Shown here: positions 62,945 through 64,000 of the stretch, in pieces
Layout of the letters: every line of letters begins with the position of its first letter
How positions within the stretch are numbered: position 1 is the stretch's first letter
NCBI GenBank assembly: GCA_947503885.1
Contig: CANNFD010000003.1
Span: 124,001 to 188,000, forward strand
Direction: 5' to 3'
From: an uncultured Olleya sp.
GTDB lineage: Bacteria > Bacteroidota > Bacteroidia > Flavobacteriales > Flavobacteriaceae
Length of the DNA stretch: 64,000 bases
Program-made: the position numbers and the translations under genes
The notes under the pieces: generated by a model
What the model saw: the letters and a program-made list of their open reading frames with translations, nothing else
Database searches by the model: none
What the model was told of the DNA's origin: nothing

Positions 62945-63418
62945 ATGAAATTTATTCAATACATAAGCGTTTCAATACTATCAAGCCTATTATTTATGCA
63001 ATGTTCAAGCGCGCAAAAACTTCAAAAAGAAGCTTCATTTCAAACAGAAAATGCCTATTATCAAAAATGGGTAGCAGGTGTTAAAGGCGGAGGCTCTGGT
63101 ATAAATGTATTTATTCCTGTAACGACTCAAGTTGTAGATGTTAAGTTAGATAGCTTATTTTTTAGAGGAAATAAAGTAGCTTTACAAACCAAACCAACAA
63201 ACCCAACACTATACATTGGATATATTACTACAGCTGTAAACCAACAAGAAGGGTACATATCTAGTACCGTTAAATTACCTTTTGAATTAAAGGATAATGA
63301 AGCAGTAGTTAGTTATATTGAAAATGAAACGACTAAATACATTAAAATTGAAAATTTAGTTGAAAAACAGATGGAACAATACCCAAGTGCTCCGCCTAAA
63401 ACAATAAATAATAACTAA
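62945..63418 (+). CDS. Uncharacterised lipoprotein, tandem copy 1
   Basis: The 157-residue protein has a lipoprotein-type signal with C20 in LLFMQCSSAQ. The mature part begins KEASFQTENAYYQKWVAGVK and contains GINVFIPV, VKLDSLFFRGNKVALQ, then LPFELKDNEAVVSYIENETT. The next gene matches in the same order, so the two are paralogues. The family is not one I can name. It should be exported and attached to a membrane, and looks like a small beta-rich domain. The start follows the atp terminator by about 45 bases. Confidence 0.72.
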   Translation: MKFIQYISVSILSSLLFMQCSSAQKLQKEASFQTENAYYQKWVAGVKGGGSGINVFIPVTTQVVDVKLDSLFFRGNKVALQTKPTNPTLYIGYITTAVNQQEGYISSTVKLPFELKDNEAVVSYIENETTKYIKIENLVEKQMEQYPSAPPKTINNN

Positions 63419-63428
63419 CGGATTAAAA

Positions 63429-63887
63429 ATGAAACCTACTTTAAAAACGCCATTAGTATTACTAGTTTTAATTTTAGTTTTAAGCTGTAAACCATCACAA
63501 TATGCTTTTCAAAAAGAAGCGCCTTTGCAATTAACACGTGCATATTTTAATAATTGGACAACAGGAGTTAAAATTGGAAGTAACGGAGTTAACATCTACT
63601 TGGCTAACTTAATCCCTGAAAATAACGTAACAATTGATAGCGTTTATTTTAGAAGGATGAAAGGTAAATTATATGAGGCAAAAGGCTTATATAAATCCAG
63701 ATTGACTAAAAGATTGACTAATGCTGAAGATAACGCACTAACTACAACAGGTTTTTTTCCTTTTAAATTAGGAAATAGAGAATGTGCCATAAGCTATATT
63801 GAAAACGGTGTAACCAAATACCATAAAGTAAATTTTGTTGAAGAAAAAGAAGGTGTGTATTACCCAGAGGGACCTCCAAACGATTAA
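63429..63887 (+). CDS. Uncharacterised lipoprotein, tandem copy 2
   Basis: The 152-residue paralogue has C20 in LVLVLSCKPSQ-like context (lipobox VLSC). The mature part starts FQKEAPLQLTRAYFNNWTTG and continues GVNIYLANLIPENN, then TIDSVYFRRMKGKLYEAK, and ends FPFKLGNRECAISYIENGVT. Shared points with copy 1 are KEA, a W, GVK, GxN(V/I), DS(L/V)(Y/F)FR, PF(E/K)L and SYIEN. The genes are ten bases apart and should be co-transcribed. Function unknown; sequence identity between the copies is modest. Confidence 0.72.
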   Translation: MKPTLKTPLVLLVLILVLSCKPSQYAFQKEAPLQLTRAYFNNWTTGVKIGSNGVNIYLANLIPENNVTIDSVYFRRMKGKLYEAKGLYKSRLTKRLTNAEDNALTTTGFFPFKLGNRECAISYIENGVTKYHKVNFVEEKEGVYYPEGPPND

Positions 63888-63940
63888 TTTTTTTAATACT
63901 GCAACAAATTCAATACATTTAAGCCAAATTATAAAGCACC

Positions 63941-64000
63941 TTGAGCGTACTAAAAAAGTTTTTTAAAGACACAATTATCTATGGTTTGGCTACGGTCTTA
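63941..64000 (+). CDS. 5' end of a probable polysaccharide flippase, cut by the window edge
   Basis: Starting at TTG 63941, twenty codons are open to the window end and read VLKKFFKDTIIYGLATVL. This is the usual opening of flavobacterial MOP/PST flippases (K-K-F-x-K-D-T-x-x-Y-G-L). No ATG lies in frame nearby, so a TTG start is likely, or a start further upstream that I cannot support. It is the second flippase of the window, if correct. Only the start is visible, so the call is tentative. Confidence 0.55.
   Translation, partial: MSVLKKFFKDTIIYGLATVL

Overview
The window looks like chromosomal DNA of a marine-type Flavobacteriaceae bacterium (Bacteroidota). Base composition is strongly A+T rich. 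Promoter-like boxes fit the Bacteroidetes TTTG / TAnnTTTG pattern rather than the sigma70 pattern. The gene content is also lineage-typical: SprE/PorW of gliding and type IX secretion, a PglF/E/D bacillosamine set, DUF4837, DUF5687, DUF4254 and DUF6427 families, and an ATP synthase operon that carries B-E-F-H-A-G without the beta and epsilon genes. I saw no rRNA, tRNA, CRISPR array, transposase or prophage gene.

Layout: 1-12.6 kb is housekeeping. It holds a DoxX-like protein, a YegS-like lipid kinase and holB on the minus strand. On the plus strand are a secreted protein with a SPOR-like tail, pgk, a MltD-like lytic transglycosylase, a DUF4837 lipoprotein, an M23 peptidase, a GH3-family ligase and a DUF6909-type protein. 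A 59-residue tatA sits alone on the minus strand. From 12.6 to 43.5 kb there is a large, mosaic surface-polysaccharide locus. It contains Wzz, rfbBACD for dTDP-rhamnose, WbpA/D/B/I-like enzymes for a ManNAc3NAcA-type sugar, a flippase, three polymerase/ligase-like membrane proteins and several glycosyltransferases. It also contains a PIG-L deacetylase / LpxD-like acyltransferase / MaoC hydratase triad, PglC/D/E/F for di-N-acetylbacillosamine, UDP-glucose dehydrogenase plus UDP-xylose synthase, a second (WcaJ-like) initiating transferase and two CapK-like adenylate-forming enzymes. The right end of the locus is scarred by the last ~70 codons of a TonB-dependent receptor.

From 43.6 to 48.5 kb come purD, two conserved small membrane-protein families, upp, DUF4254 and a GT9 glycosyltransferase. 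From 48.7 to 53.8 kb come a PaaE-like reductase and a five-gene module: a PadR regulator, two paralogous HAAS-like membrane proteins, a DUF5687 permease and an ABC ATPase. From 53.9 to 62.9 kb sprE (TTG start), a bactofilin and the atp operon follow. The atp operon has a near-consensus promoter and several inter-gene hairpins that flank atpE and precede atpG, and a 31-bp direct repeat overlaps the 3' end of atpG. The window ends with two tandem paralogous lipoproteins and the first 20 codons of a probable second flippase.

Working together: the sugar-nucleotide enzymes supply rhamnose, a diacetamido-uronic acid, bacillosamine, glucuronate and xylose donors. Two different phosphoglycosyl transferases could prime two separate lipid-linked glycans, and the flippase and polymerases would export and assemble them. 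The deacetylase-acyltransferase-hydratase triad is the most unusual part, and may swap an N-acetyl group for a hydroxyacyl group on a surface sugar.
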